Shown here one piece after another: positions 22,230-35,317 of a stretch of DNA of 64,000 bases. Position 1 is the first letter of the stretch. Each line of letters begins with the position of its first letter. Origin of the DNA: Brasenia schreberi (taxonomy: Eukaryota; Streptophyta; Magnoliopsida; Nymphaeales; Cabombaceae); assembly GCA_036023115.1 (NCBI GenBank), contig JAYKKT010000089.1, positions 15,308,501 through 15,372,500 of the forward strand, read 5' to 3'. Position numbers and translations under genes: made by a program. The notes below the pieces were generated by a model. The model ran no database searches. It was given only the letters and a program-made list of their open reading frames with translations, and was not told the origin of the DNA.

Positions 22230-24584
22230 ACTTCAATTTTTGGTTATGGTCACAGAACAATCGAGTTCATCACCTGCTACTCCACTCCGTCCCAATGCAG
22301 GAGGCTCCCATTCACATTTAAATGATCAGGAACCCAAAGAAGAAGACATGGCACCTTCCCCTAGAATCTATAGAATGAATTGCAGAGATCGAAATGAATA
22401 CTGCCCCAAAATTCAAATTCCACCATCTAAAGGGATGAATTTCCAGAAAAATTCTTAGAATGGGTTCAATGGGTGGATAAAATATTTGAATATTTTAACT
22501 ATTCTGAGCAAACTAAATATTATTTTGCAATCCTAGAATTTACAAATTATGCTAACATTTGATAGGATAATTTGAAGAACCAACGAAGGAGGGACGAGGA
22601 GGAAGAAATTCGAAGTTGGAGGTTGATGAAACGCCTAATGGCTAAATGATTTGTTCGAGAATATTACAAAGAAGAATTATATCTTAAACTCCAAAGTTTG
22701 CAGCAGGAAGGAATGAATGTTTATGATTATCTAAAAAAATTTAAGACGTTAATGATTCAATATAATGTGTAGGAGCTACAAGAACAAACTATAGCTCAAT
22801 TTCTTGTAGGACTTAACAGGACTATTACAAATGCTGTTGAATTACACCTGTTAGTTTTCTTAGAAGATGCCATAAAATTATCAATTAAAGTGGAAAGACA
22901 ATAGAAATCATCTAGTGTCAAGAACAACTCTATGCTTAAGAAATTCGGCCCTATTCCATTTAATAAGCAAACCAGCAAAACCACACCAGGCATTGCACGA
23001 TCTGATGAAAAGGAAAAGCTTGTTGCTGACGGCTCTTCTAGTGCTCGCTCCAAAGATATTAAGTGCTTTAAGTGTTTGGGTAAGGGTCATATTGCCTCTC
23101 AAAGCCCTAACAAAAAGATTGTTATCCTAAAGGGTGCATTTGACAACATTGAGAGTGAAGATGAGACAGAACCTTAGCAAGAAGAAGAAGATGAATCTTA
23201 TAATAAGTAAGCAAATTCAGGAGAACTATTGGTGATCTATAGAATGCTCAACACTCAACTTTCTTTAGAGCTTGATCAAAGGGACATGATCTTCCATACT
23301 CGGTGTACAATCAAAGGAAAGGTAGATGGTGAAATTTGTATTAACATTGCTTACGTAGAGATGGTAAACAAGTTAAAATTAAGCCCTATAACACATCCTA
23401 GGCCAAACCAACTTCAGTGGCTGAATAAAAACGGAGAGCTCCAAGTGACCAACAAGTGGAAATCCCATTCTCTATAGGAAATAATTATCTGGATACCGTT
23501 CTCTTTGACATCATTCCCATGGAAGCCCGCCAACTGTTACTAGGACGACCCTATAAGTCCAATTGATGAGTCCTTCATGATGGCTACACCTATAGTTTGA
23601 GTAAGGACAAGAGAAAAATCAACCTTGTGCCACACAGCCCCAAACAACTTCTTCAAAGCCTCCTTCCTAAACCTACAAATCCAAAAAAAAATCTCTTATT
23701 CTCAAAGCATTCAACCTTGCATTCCATAACCAAGCATCATCCTTTTTGTGTTCTCTACCTAAAAAAAATCCCAACTCCATCACTCAAACTTTTCATAATT
23801 CATATACAAGCTACTCCAAGAATTATAGGATATCTTTCCTGAAGAACTACCTTCTGGCCTACAGCCCATTCGAGGCATTTAACATCAAATTGATTTTATG
23901 CTCAGAGTACCACTTTCCAATCGGCCAGCCTATAGAAGCAATCTAGAGGAAACTAAGGTATCAAAGACATATTGTTGAATTGATGAACAAGGAATACATC
24001 AGAGAGTCCTTAAGTCCCTTTGTAGTCCTTGCATTATTGGTGCCAAAAAAGATGGAACTCTTAGAATATGTATTGATAACAGAGTTATTAACAAAATTAC
24101 TATTAAATACATATATCCTATACCCCTATTGAATGATATATTGGATGAGTTGCATGAAACTCTATTATTCTCTAAAATTGATTTGAGAAGCGGATACCAC
24201 TATATACGGATGGTGGGAGACGGATTTTAAGACCAAGGTTAGGCTACATGAATGACTAGTTATGTTATTTGGATTAACAAATGCCCAAGCACCTTCATGA
24301 GACTAATGAATCAGATTTTCCGTGATTACATTAAAAAAAAAATTGTTGTCTATTTTGACAATATTCTAGTATATAGCAGGACTATATAAGACCATGAACA
24401 ATACTTGCGTTGAATCTTATCCAAATTAAGAGAACAACAACTATTTGATAATCTTAAGAAATGTCATTTCTGCTAAGAACAAGTCATCTTTTTTGGGTAT
24501 ATAGTGTCCCAACATAGCATTAAAGTTGATGAAGTGAAGGTAAAGGCTATTAAGAAATGTCTCCCAGCCACTGTGCAATAGGGT
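22230..24584 (+). pseudogene. Chromovirus-type gag, protease and reverse transcriptase remnant
   Basis: Gag ends in a zinc knuckle CFKCLGKGHIASQSP near 23068, its last Cys changed to Ser. The protease region (about 23225-23570) keeps flanking words such as FHTRCTIKGKV and LLLGRP but has lost the Asp-Ser-Gly segment. RT: FSKIDLRSGYHYIRM near 24170, LFGLTNAQAP near 24268, and the catalytic motif as YFDN at 24351-24362, second Asp changed to Asn. It stops abruptly at about 24584 in the RT thumb, where a foreign sequence begins. Many stops and frameshifts; non-functional. Confidence 0.8.
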
Positions 24585-25526
24585 TGGTCCCTTGATGAAT
24601 TGGATTTGGATCCAAATTGGGCCCAAAACCCTAAGAAAGATTTGGTTTGGTTTGGTGCCTATAAATAAACGACTTTCGCAAGCAAAAGAAGGATCCAAGG
24701 AATGAAGGAGACCAACCCAAGAGAGTAGAGAGCTAGCCAGAGAAGAATCATACAAGAGAAGGAGAGAGACCAATAGAGAAACCTTCTAGCCACCTCTCCT
24801 CCCCTTTTATTTTGTCCAATTTGTTGTAAGCTTAGGGCTCTTCCCCCAATTCATTGTATCTCAAGAAAAAACAACCATTTTCGTGGCTTATCATTGTAAA
24901 AGGAGGATCACCCAAGTCTATAGCCACGAATGAGTGGGCTATAGGTGAGAGGAATCCATTCATTTTGTAAAGTTCTGTTAATTATTCCCCAATATACCTA
25001 TATCTTATACTTCATCTTCTTATTCTATGCTTATATAATATATCATCCCTTCTCCTATTTCTTTGGTGGATTTATTGTCCCTAACTCAATTTAAGAAGCC
25101 ATAAGAGGGACATAGATGCCTAATTATATTCAATGATATAAGTATGTAATCACTCTTATAGTGGATTAATGCCGATAAGTTTATATTGGAGGGAGCATTG
25201 GGCTATGATCACATATATTTCACAAGTTAGCAATCCTCTTAGAGAGGCACCCTGGGAATATATATGTGAATGAGTTCCTCTCCAAACTAATATAAATTTA
25301 TAACAAAATTATTTGAGTGATAACTAAATCATTAACCTTCTAACCGAATGCCTAATTTTCTATAAGAAAATTTCTGTAAACTTCAGCATCTAGCATAAAC
25401 CTATTGGATTGTCAGATTTTTCTCGAATTCATTTTTGAGAAAAACACTATCAAAAATTTTTTCTACATAGCACAGACAAAGAAAGATATCTAATAAAATT
25501 TTCATGAACTTTTAACATGTGTAAGG
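24585..25526. mobile_element. Unclassified insert inside the chromovirus (left part)
   Basis: The reading of the chromovirus ends here and is picked up again only near 40013. The block has a TATA box (CCTATAAATAAACG near 24656), a purine-rich leader and no coding frame, which resembles a long solo LTR. Gypsy-2 inserted in it at 25526. Its right part is 39530-40012. Ends and family are not resolved. Confidence 0.4.
25522..25526. repeat. Left target-site duplication of Gypsy-2
   Basis: TAAGG directly before TGTAAACACC. The identical TAAGG lies at 39530-39534. Confidence 0.85.
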
Positions 25527-28500
25527 TGTAAACACCCCAAAATCCCACGATTTTAAGAAAACAAATCCCTGGTTTGCAAATCAACTCAAAAGGCCATTTT
25601 GCATTTGCGAAAACACAGGAGCTTCCCAAAAAACTTGTAAATACTCTTTTGAACCCCGTATCCCATATAAATTTCTTGAAACTCAGGCCAAGTCCCATTT
25701 TGCCAAAAAGTCAAAGACGAACAGGTGAAGCATGGAAGATGACACCTAATCGAGAAGCAGCTCAGAAACATGCCCACGAAGGCCAAATCAAAGGCAACCT
25801 TAGAAACGAGTGCTGAAGCCCAAAAGCAACACCCTGGCCTGATAAAAGCTAGGGTCAAAAGGTGAAAGGAAGGCCGAGGCCCGATGCAGAATGCAAGCCC
25901 GACACACCAAGAAGCTAAATCAAATACATCCACCCAAGCAACATTAATCTGAGCCAGAAATGGCGAAATTAAGCAAAAACGGAGTCCAGAATGGCGAGAT
26001 GGAGTCCGAACAACAAAGTTGGGAAAAACCCAGCACCAGACGGAGTGCTAATGAAGCCAATGCTTGCACAAAACATCCGCCTCAAAAGGCCAAGAAGGAT
26101 CATTCAAAGAAAATTTGGATTGGATCTGGACCATAAATATCCAGATCCATATCCAAATAGTGTTTGGATTTGGGTCAATCCAAATAGTGTTTGGATTTGG
26201 ATTGGATCCAAATAGTGTTTGGATTGGATCAGATCTAAACCAAAATATCCAGATCCATATCCATAAAAATGTTGGATTTGGATCAGATATGGATCTCAAA
26301 ATATCCGAGATCCAAGACCTATATCCAAGACCCACCTCATTTGCCTATAAATAGGAGTGAGGGGGTCCCCAAGAGTTCACATGAAATCCACTTGGAGGAG
26401 AGAAAGAGTATTAAGGTGAGTGCTTAGTGCTTTCTTAATTTTGTTTAGTGGGTTAATTGTGGGCTTAAAGAGAGGTTAGTGTGGGCTACACCACCTAGAT
26501 TAAGGACTGGATTTGCTTGAACAAGAAGGCTTTGGAGTGGCTGGTTTGAAGCTTGTGCACACCCCAACCGACCCTAAGAGGTAAGCTTGATTAACTCCCT
26601 AAACCCTTCTATCTCTAACCCTCTAAACCACCTTAAACCTACCCTAAATCAACACTACCTAATCCCCTACAGCACCCCTAATCCCCAACTAAACCAACCT
26701 AACAACCTAACCGACTCAAACCCCTTACTCCCGTGCACCCCTGGCACTACCCAAACACCCTCCCATCCCCCCGACTATCCCGCACGCACCGCACGCGCAC
26801 CGCTCCAACTCTGTGCACACGCCGCGCGCCTCCTGTGCCGCGCCCCGACTAGCTCCCGACCACCCTGCTACACCTCCACCTTAGCCGACCTTCACCCCAC
26901 CAACTCCATCGACCCCAGGCACTACCTGCCACCACCTCAGCCTAAACTACCCCATACACCGCCCTACACTTCCACACCATCTATCCCCAACACCACCGCC
27001 TTACACTCCCCACTCCATACCATACCCCAGCCCTTTGCCATGACCTCTAGCCTAGCACCTCCCACATCATCCCCACATCACGACCTCCCTTTTGTCATAA
27101 CCCCACACCAGCCACCAACACCCGCATCTCCCTTGCCTATCCCCCACTAAGACTCGCATCCACCTAACACCCGTGAGCCCTATCTCTCAAGCCTCGAACT
27201 CACCAAGCTCAAGCTCGGCCGGCCACTTCACGCCTCAAGCTTCAAAGGGGACCCGTCCGTGGTTGTAAAGCGTACCAAAGCCCTTGTAGATTGGAGTAGA
27301 TCAAACGTCTAGATCACTTGTAAGTGTTTCAAATATGGTATTTACATTACTCTTTCTACATTCAATTCAATTCAGATACGGGGTTGTATTAACGGAGCGT
27401 GATCTCCCCCCGGGATGTAATATTGTTGCTTGATACAGGAGACACACACGAGCACTCGAGCTTTAGCTCTTATCTCGTACACCAAGCACCCACATACACA
27501 ATTGAGCCTTCGCTCTTACTCCAAAGACTCTAGTAAGAGCTGCGTGAGTTGTCTTTAAATTTACACACTATACCCACGCGTGCATTGAGCCTTCGCTCTT
27601 ATCATATATATGTATTTCCATTCAGCTGGGTTGTTACTTTAAGTCGTGTGAGTTGTCATTTAAAATTCCATACTCGCACCCAAAGACACCTGAGCTCTTG
27701 CTCAAGCACCTTCACGCACATTTTGGCCTCGGCAACCACTAAGATATAGCCATATCTATACATTTTTAGCTACATGAGTTTTCCTGGTTCAGTTGTGTAT
27801 GTCTTTTAATTCTGGGTTGTTAATTTTAAGTCGTGTGAGTTGCATTTCAATATATACACAACACACACGCACATGTTGACGACCTTCGAGCTTATATATA
27901 TATAGTTATATCTCCCTTTCGGCTGGGTTTTACATTTCAAGTCATGTGAGTTGTCTTTCAATTTATACACAACACACATGCACACATTGAGCCTTTCCAC
28001 TCTTAAGATATAGCTATATTTCCCTTCCGCTATGTCTTTCAATTTCAGGTTTTCCCTTTAAGTTGTGTAAGTTTGCATTGCATATCCGTCATACTCGAGA
28101 TAGTGTGCATACTTGCATCAAAACAACCCCGAACAACCCCGTGCAAACACACCAAGACTTAGGCACTTGATGCATACACCTCACGCCTAAGTAGATAAAA
28201 CTCAAAGACAGAGATATGTGCAAACCTCACGTAAATAAAATCTGCAATTAGACAAACAAATCGATCAAATACTTTCATACCTTTTCAAAAAGGCCATGCT
28301 TGTTTAAAATCGAGATTTTTAAGCGTACAAACTGACCCTTGGGCATCGGTTGAAGAAGGTTTGCGATGAAAAGAGCCCACTTGTCTACAGTCGCCCCCTA
28401 AGTCAGATATTTCAAAACTTACTTTGCTAGTTTGAGTAAGCTAGCTGACATGCCCTTTAAAAGTGACTTAGACACGAAAGAGGTTCACTTCAGGCCTAAG

Positions 28501-28531
28501 AACCCAGAGTGAAAATTTTCGCGTGTCTACA
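25527..28531 (+). repeat. 5' LTR of Gypsy-2 (3005 bp)
   Basis: TGTAAACACC to GTCTACA. Includes a C-rich, CCACC-rich stretch (26600-27170) and the TG/CA module array (about 27430-28080). The 187-codon proline-rich frame at 26587-27150 is a by-product of the C-rich stretch: the 3' LTR copy does not keep it intact. Confidence 0.92.
26156..26355 (+). promoter_or_regulatory. U3 promoter of Gypsy-2 5' LTR
   Basis: AATAGTGTTTGGAT at 26156, 26183 and 26211, then ATATCC/GGATCC words and TATAAATAGG at 26346. Same layout as in Gypsy-1. Confidence 0.6.
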
Positions 28532-28536
28532 GATTT

Positions 28537-28555
28537 TGGCACGCCCGGTGGGACG
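28537..28555 (+). other. Primer-binding site of Gypsy-2
   Basis: TGGCACGCCCGGTGGGACG, five bases after the LTR end. Confidence 0.7.
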
Positions 28556-28671
28556 TGGGTCTTAAGAAAAATTGATACAAACAAGCAGACCTCTTGAAAA
28601 TTTTTCAAGAAAAGTATTTTAACTCTTTGTCTTGTGCATTTCATAGTTGGGTTTTAAAGAGCATCGGAGTC

Positions 28672-30000
28672 ATGTCGAGTTCAGACTCCAATGAAGTGTC
28701 CAGCCATGTCTCGCGTACATCAAGTTCTCACTCTAGGAGATTTTCAAAAAATCGAAATAAAAGAGAGGAAATTGAGGATTTGAGAAGGGATTTTGAGGCC
28801 AAGATCGTTGCCCTTAGCCAAGAGGTTGAAGCAGCTGATTCGTGTTCGTCACATGGCGAACCAATAAAGGCCAAAAAGAAGATTGAAAAAACTCGAAAAC
28901 CCAAGGAGACCTCCGCCATGGAGGGAAACCAATACCACGAGTCCTTCACTCACAAGGACTGTAAAGTCCTACAATAGCTGCTAAAAGGGCAGAATAAAGA
29001 GAAAATGACCTACGTCCTGTCTGATTTCCTTCCTTTGGATTACGAAATAGACAGTGACGACGAAATACCAAATTTCCATTGGTATGATGGCACTGGAGAT
29101 CCTAGATCTCACTTGCAACTTTTCTCTCGTCGAGCCCACAAGAAAAAGGACTCGATGAAGTGGATTTATCGGTTTCCCCTTTCCCTCAAAGGCCCGGCTT
29201 CAAAATGGTTGGCTTCCTACGATCTAAGTCAGTTTGCAACTTTTGAAGAGTTAGCGAACTGCTTTATGCAAAGATTTTCACATAACATAGAAGTCACGCC
29301 CACTTTAAATACTTTGAGGGATACGAAGCAAGCCACGAATGAAGATGTGCATGTATTTATTGTTCGATGGAGGTCCCTCCTTGGGCAAGTAAGAGAACCA
29401 ATATCCGAAGGGTGTGCAGTAATGCTCATCCTGGATAATTTCAAAAGTGAGTTAAAAACCCTTCTTTTCCTACATGAAATCTCGACTTTCCACAAGTTGA
29501 TTAAAAAGGCATCCCTTTTTGAAACAAATCTAAAGAAAGGCGTCTACGATCACTTGTGGAAAGGGAGTGTTGTTTCAAAACCTCGCTTGGAAAAACTCAG
29601 AACTTACGGGTTACCCACAATGGACAAAGGGGCCAAGCCCCACAAAGTTGCAAACGTCCAAGTGGATCCAAGCCCGGCGAGCACTTCTAAAAATTTTGAA
29701 AGTTTTGAAAATAAAAAAGACAAAAAAATACAAAAACCTTTTAAAAAACAGGAGTATACTCCACTAGGGCAACCTGTGTTAGAGGTCCTAGACCTCCTAC
29801 TTGCCCAAGGAATGATCGAACTCCCTGAGATTCTCGAGGGAACCACTTCCAAAGGGAGGTTCTTAAATCGATTTTGCAAATATCATCGGCTTAAAGGCCA
29901 TGATACAAAGCAATGTTTTTCCCCACTCAACAAGATTGAGAACTTGATAGAGTAGGGCCGGCTCCAGGTCATTGAGGAAACAGAGCCTGCCCAAGCTATT
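28672..30000 (+). pseudogene. Gypsy-2 gag (capsid) remnant
   Basis: Start ATG at 28672, conserved with Gypsy-1. Gag domain at about 29085-29540 (WLASYDLSQ, FMQRFSHN, VRWRSLLGQVREP). Zinc-knuckle-like CKYHRLKGHDTKQC near 29875, again C-x2-H-x4-H-x4-C. Stops at 28975-28977 (CAG to TAG) and 29953-29955, both read through in Gypsy-1. Gag is visibly more diverged between the two copies than integrase. Confidence 0.85.
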
Positions 30001-30153
30001 TTCAAAGAACCCTTCCCCAACTACGCAAGTACTAGTGGGAAGGGTAAAGAGGTATGTGCTTTAACGATTTCAAAGAGTCTAGCGCATGCATATCATTATG
30101 GGTTTTCTACTTGTGCACCATCTCTCATCCTTCATAGGAAAATTGCCCAAGTA

Positions 30154-31543
30154 GTGATCCGGGGAGTGCCTAAAGGCCCGCCCCCAGTTAAACCTATTTT
30201 ACAAATCCAAGGTGCTTCAAAGCACACGAATAGAGCCATCATAGGCGCGAGCCCTAGGTTGATCGTAGGGGAAGAGACCAGGTCCGAAAGAATCTATCAA
30301 CCCCCACATCTACAAAGTGCTAAAAAAGTGGTCAGTGTTCTTGGCCCTTCAAAAGCATGTATCCCTAGAATCTCGCCAAAAATGGACAAAGGCAAAATTG
30401 TTTTAATCTTGTATGATTTTGAAAATCATCTTTCAAAGATTCCAATTAACATGTACATCCTAGAGCTGATACAAACCTCGCCTAGGCATAGACTTGTTTT
30501 AGAGAAAATTCTAGAAAGAGCCAAGGTTAGCTCAAACATAACCCCGAAGTCCTTGTCAACCCAAGTGACGTCTATAGGTGCAAAAACACCCATCGTGTTC
30601 TCAGAAGAGGATATCAAAAGACCATATGAATCCCACTACCAGGCCCTGCATATCGAGGTGGTATTGAATCACCATTCTCTGGACAGGTGCCTAGTTGATG
30701 GGGGAGGAGGTGTCAACATCCTTCCGCTCCACGTGGCGTATCAAATTGGAGTCACCTTGACCTCCATGAACCCAAGCCTCATCGTAATCACTGGATACGA
30801 TGGGAATGCGTCTAGACCGTTAGGATCTATAGAATTACCCATAGAAATGGGAGGGATAGCTCACATGGGGGTGTTCCATGTTTTGGACATCCACCCCAAC
30901 TACAACCTATTGTTGGGAAGGCCCTGGATACACAGTCTGGGTGCTGTGCCGTCCACCTTTCATAGGTGTGTCAAAATCCCCTTCGAAGACCACGTCATCG
31001 TAATTCTAGGTGAGAGTCACCCTCAACTTTAGGGAATACAGAATTTCCCATGCTTGTTGAGTTCTCAAGCCTACGAGGCCAACCTGGGGCAAGTCTTGGT
31101 CGAGCCACCCAAGCTCGTCCTTCCAAAGCCTAGGAAGGTTTTATACATTAAGGGGCAGCCCAAGGCTCGCCCACTCAAAACCCTAACTATCCTAGGTAAG
31201 GCCAAGAGTCGCCTATTCCAAAAAACCCTAGACAACTAGGCCATATGAGCATAACATGGACGATAACAAGTTCCAGAATCATGAATTATACCAAAACTTT
31301 TCAAAAAACAAAAAATCATGGAACATGCTATTGAACATGGGATATATGCCCTACCAAAGTCTAGGGGCACAAAGCCAGGGTCTCCTCAAGCCCATAGTGC
31401 CAAAGGCAAACCCAAGTAGATATGGGATAGGCTATACTCTCAAAATACCACCAGAGCCACCACCTGTGACCACCTGGGTCAAGGGTGCCCTGGAGCCTAG
31501 TGAAGTAGAAACCTACGATTTAGATCTCTTATTTAGAGTCTAA
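30154..31543 (+). pseudogene. Gypsy-2 protease and following linker
   Basis: LVDGGGGVNILP at 30691-30726 with the Asp codon at 30697-30699, GYDGNASRPLG near 30794, LLLGRPWIHSLGA near 30908. The Asp-Gly-Gly active site is shared with Gypsy-1. Private stop at 31030-31032, then a break near 31237-31260, then the linker ends at the shared TAA at 31541-31543. Confidence 0.8.
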
Positions 31544-31546
31544 CTT

Positions 31547-33420
31547 GTGGCGTTTTCCTTTGTAGGTATGATGGAAGATCCCTTCTTAAACCAAAAATCA
31601 AAAAAATTGGAAAAACTCGAAATTCAAAAACAAATTGGAAAATCCCAAAAATCAAAAACATTCGAAAAAGATGGAAAAACCAAAAAAACTGTTGTTTGTA
31701 TAGCTCCAAGTGTCTTTGCTTTACAAAAATCCAAAAAAATCAAAAAATTAGAAATACCCAAAAACAAAATCCTGTATATACCAGCTCCTAGTAAAAGTTT
31801 GGAAAAGGCCAAGGATTTCGAAGAGAAAATCGTCTTCATAACAAGACCAAAAGCTTCGAAACCCATTGAAATTCTAAGTCAAAAACCAGGTGTTTTCAAA
31901 ACTCATGCATCAAGTTCAAATTCCCTAGGATTCAATACTCTCGAGAATGATCAAAGCCCGAAGGAAGATCCAACCTCCGAGCTCCCAGAGTTTCATAAAA
32001 TTCTTGATTTTGAAAAACCTTCAAATTTAGTAGGAGGGGATTTCATAGAGATCAACCTAGGGAGTGAAACAAAGCCCAAACACATTAAGATAGGCGCATG
32101 TTTGCATGAGCATGAAGCATCATCATTCATTGCATTTTTGAAAACCTATATAGATGTGTTTGCATGGACGTATGAAGACATGCCGGGTATAGACCCAAGA
32201 GTCATAGAGCATTGTCTTCTCCTAGATTCGGATTCGAAACCCATAAAGCAAAAGCTTAGAAAGATTCATCCGAACATGCATGTGCAGGTTAAAGAGGGTT
32301 TAGAAGATCTGCTAAAAGCCGGTTTTATAAAACCTATTGCGTATTCTGATTGGTTGTCAAATATTGTTGTAGTTCGAAAATCCAATGGGAAAATTCGAAT
32401 ATGCATCGATTTTAGAAACCTGAACAAAGCCACTCCAAAGGATAACTTTTCTTTACCTAACATTGATTTGATAGTCGATAGTACTGCAAATCATGAAATG
32501 TTTTCATTCATGGATGGCTATTCAGGATATAACCAAATCAAATTAGCCCCAAGAGATCAGGCTAAAACTGCTTTCACAACACCCTAGGGCACGTACTGCT
32601 ATACAGTCATGCCCTTTGGTTTGAAAAATGCCGGTGCCACCTACCAAAGAGCTATAACTACGATCTTTCACGATCAGATTCATAAGCTCGTAGAGGTATA
32701 TGTGGATGATCTCTTGGCTAAATCAAAAACTTGATGCACTCATATCGAATGCTTACAAATTTTTTTTGAAAGGCTTAGGCTTTACAAAGTAAAGCTAAAC
32801 CCTCAAAAGTGCGTGTTCGAAGTCGAATCTGGTAAGCTCTTAGGCTTTATGGTAAGACAAAGGGGCATTGAAGTCGACCCCTCTAAGTGTAGAGCCATCA
32901 TAGACATGACTCCACCCTCCAATCTTACGCAAATCCATAGCCTCCAAGGTTGCCTCCAATCAATTCGCAGGTTTATTTAAAACCTCGCAACAAGATGCGA
33001 ACCCTTCAATAAACTTTTGAGAAAAGGGGTGAAATTCGTATGGGACGATGATTGCCAAAAGTCTTTTGAAAGACTAAAGGCGTATTTAGTTAATCCTCCT
33101 GTTTTAAACCCTCCAAATTAAGGAAAACAGCTTTTACTTTACATTTCTGTGCATACGAATGCTTTGGGTGCATTACTAGCTCAATATGAGGATGATACCC
33201 ATAAAGAGTATGCCATCTATTACATTTCAAAAACTCTCTTGGCTTATGAACGAAATTATCAAGCCATGGAGAAGACGTGCTTGGCCTTGGTGTGGGCTTG
33301 CCAGAAATTTCGACACTACTTCCTAGATCATGAGATCTGGATAGTGTCTAGGCTTGATCCAATCAAGCATTTGTTTGAAAAACCTATCCTCACGGGTAGG
33401 CTAGGTAAATGGTAGCTCCT
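31547..33420 (+). pseudogene. Gypsy-2 lysine-rich linker, reverse transcriptase and RNase H
   Basis: Lysine-rich linker 31567-31890 with the repeated (V/I)VCI-AP-like motif near 31690, 31770 and 31828. The pre-RT and RT regions read openly from 31547 to 32587: FAWTYEDMPGIDP near 32158, SNGKIRICIDFRNLNKA near 32382, MDGYSGYNQIKLAPRDQAKT near 32511. Then TAG at 32585 (TGG in Gypsy-1). Catalytic YVDD at 32699-32710 is intact. Further stops at 32733, 33118 and 33413. Confidence 0.85.
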
Positions 33421-33421
33421 C

Positions 33422-34195
33422 TTGATGGAGTATGACCTGAAATTCCACCATCAAACATCCATCAAGGGCCAAGCCCTAGCCGACAATGTGACCGACTTCC
33501 CCTTAGAAGATGCGTACCCCACACTTGACAAAATGCCCGATGAAGGCATATTTCAAAAGCAATTTCAAAATCATATTTTATCAAATTGTTTAAATGAAAA
33601 CCAAGTGTGGAAGATGCACTTCGATGGGGCACGAAACCAAAGAGGGGTTGGGGCAGGCATCGTCCTCATATCCCCTGAAAAGGGAGAAATACCCATAGCT
33701 ATTCACCTAGATTTCGAGTGTTCCAACAACACAACCGAGTATGAAGCATTCATACAAGGCTTAAAAATTTCGAAAACTCTAGGGGCATCATGCATCAAAG
33801 TCTTTGGAGATTGTTTACTTGTCATAAACAAAGTGTTAAAGATTTGGCAAGTCAAAAATGAAAAACTTCTTCCATACCACGAGTTGGCCACCAAGCTGGT
33901 TGAGTCGTTCAAATCGTGTACGCTCACACACATAGGAAGAGAGGATAATGGCATAGCCGATGCCCTCTCATCCTTGGGCTCCGCCGTAAGGGTCGATCCC
34001 ACTTTGGGAACCAGACCCTTAGAAATATGGCACTCGCCCACTTCATCCACACACTATTTGGAAATTTGCCAAAATAACACGACTTCCACTGAAAAACCCT
34101 GGTTTCAAGACATTAAAGAGTTCTTAGAAAAGGAAGGATTTTCGGAATACGCTTCGTCCAAAGACAAGGCTTTTATTTGAAGAATTTCAACCTGA
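33422..34195 (+). pseudogene. Gypsy-2 second (archaeal-type) RNase H domain
   Basis: MHFDGARNQRGVGAGIV near 33614, NNTTEYEAFIQGLKI near 33727, FGDCLLVINKV near 33803, HIGREDNGIADALSSLGSA near 33930. The four acidic residues are present. Ends at the two TGA stops shared with Gypsy-1 (34178 and 34193). Confidence 0.8.
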
Positions 34196-34198
34196 TAT

Positions 34199-35317
34199 TT
34201 GATTTTAGGGGGGGGTCTTTACAAAAAAAGTTTCACTGGCATCTTACTGAGGTGTGTCGACCTGGAGGAGGCTAGGATAGTAATGCATGAATTCTACGAT
34301 GGAGAATGTGGAGGGCATATAAACGCCAATATGATGGCAATGAAAATACTTAGAGCAGGTTATTTTTGGTCCACTTTAAAGCAGGATTGCCATGACCATG
34401 TTAGGAAGTGTCACCCATGTCAAGTGCATGGACACGCCATTCATACCCCGTCATCCACATTGCATTCCGTGGTCAGCCCCTGGCCATTCATCATGTGGGC
34501 GTTTGACATCATAGGACCAATATTTCCTCATGTATCAAATGGGCATAGGTTTATACTAGCAGCCACTGAATACTTTTCCAAGTGGGTTGAAGCTACCTCC
34601 CTGACCAATGTTCAGGGGCAACATGTAGTGGCGTTCATTAGGAAAAACATTTTGGCTCGCTTTGGGGTTCCAAAGGACTTAGTGTCCGACAATGGTACCC
34701 CCTTCAAAAACGAGAGAACTCACCACTTCTCATCGCCCTACTACCCTCAAGGCAACGGCCAAGCCAAAGCCACAAATAAGACTCTCATAAGCATTATTGA
34801 GAAGACTTTAGAGAAGGGCAGGACGTGGTATGAGAAGCTGGATGAAGCCTTATGGGCTTATAGGACTTCCATCCGAACTCCCATAAATGCCACGCCATTT
34901 GAGTTGGTCTATGGCACAAATGTCATTCTCCCCATTCATACCAAAATTCATTCATTTCATACATCCATTGCACTCAACCTTCCCCTAGAGATGCTACAGC
35001 ATGCTAGAATGGCCGAACTTGACTTACTAGATGAGCGAAGGCTCCTTGCCATGGATCATGTACATGCATACCGGCAAAGGATAGCCCGACACTATAAGAA
35101 GCATATGAGACCTCACCACTTCAAAGTGGGAAACCTTGTGCTCAAAATCATCCAATATCGTGGACCACATCCACTTGAAAAGTGGCGGCCCAAGTGGGAT
35201 GGCCCTTATGTTGTACGTGGAACCACCATGAACAATGCATATTGGCTAGTCGATGTTGAGGGTAGGAACTTAGCCGACCCTATGAATGCTCAATTTTTTA
35301 AAAAATACCATGTGTAG
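34199..35317 (+). pseudogene. Gypsy-2 integrase, catalytic Glu lost
   Basis: Open over 372 codons to TAG at 35315-35317. The zinc region is complete (final Cys at 34418-34420). Core Asp in AFDIIGP and Asp in VSDNGTPF are present, but the catalytic Glu of the D,D,E triad is Lys (AAA at 34766-34768). Ten codons just after NERT near 34716 are missing relative to Gypsy-1, in frame. So this longest open frame of the element should be inactive. Confidence 0.85.

Noticed and set aside
26587..27150. 187-codon proline-rich open frame in the Gypsy-2 5' LTR
   Set aside because: It falls in a C-rich stretch where stops are rare, is not kept in the 3' LTR copy, and has no domain.
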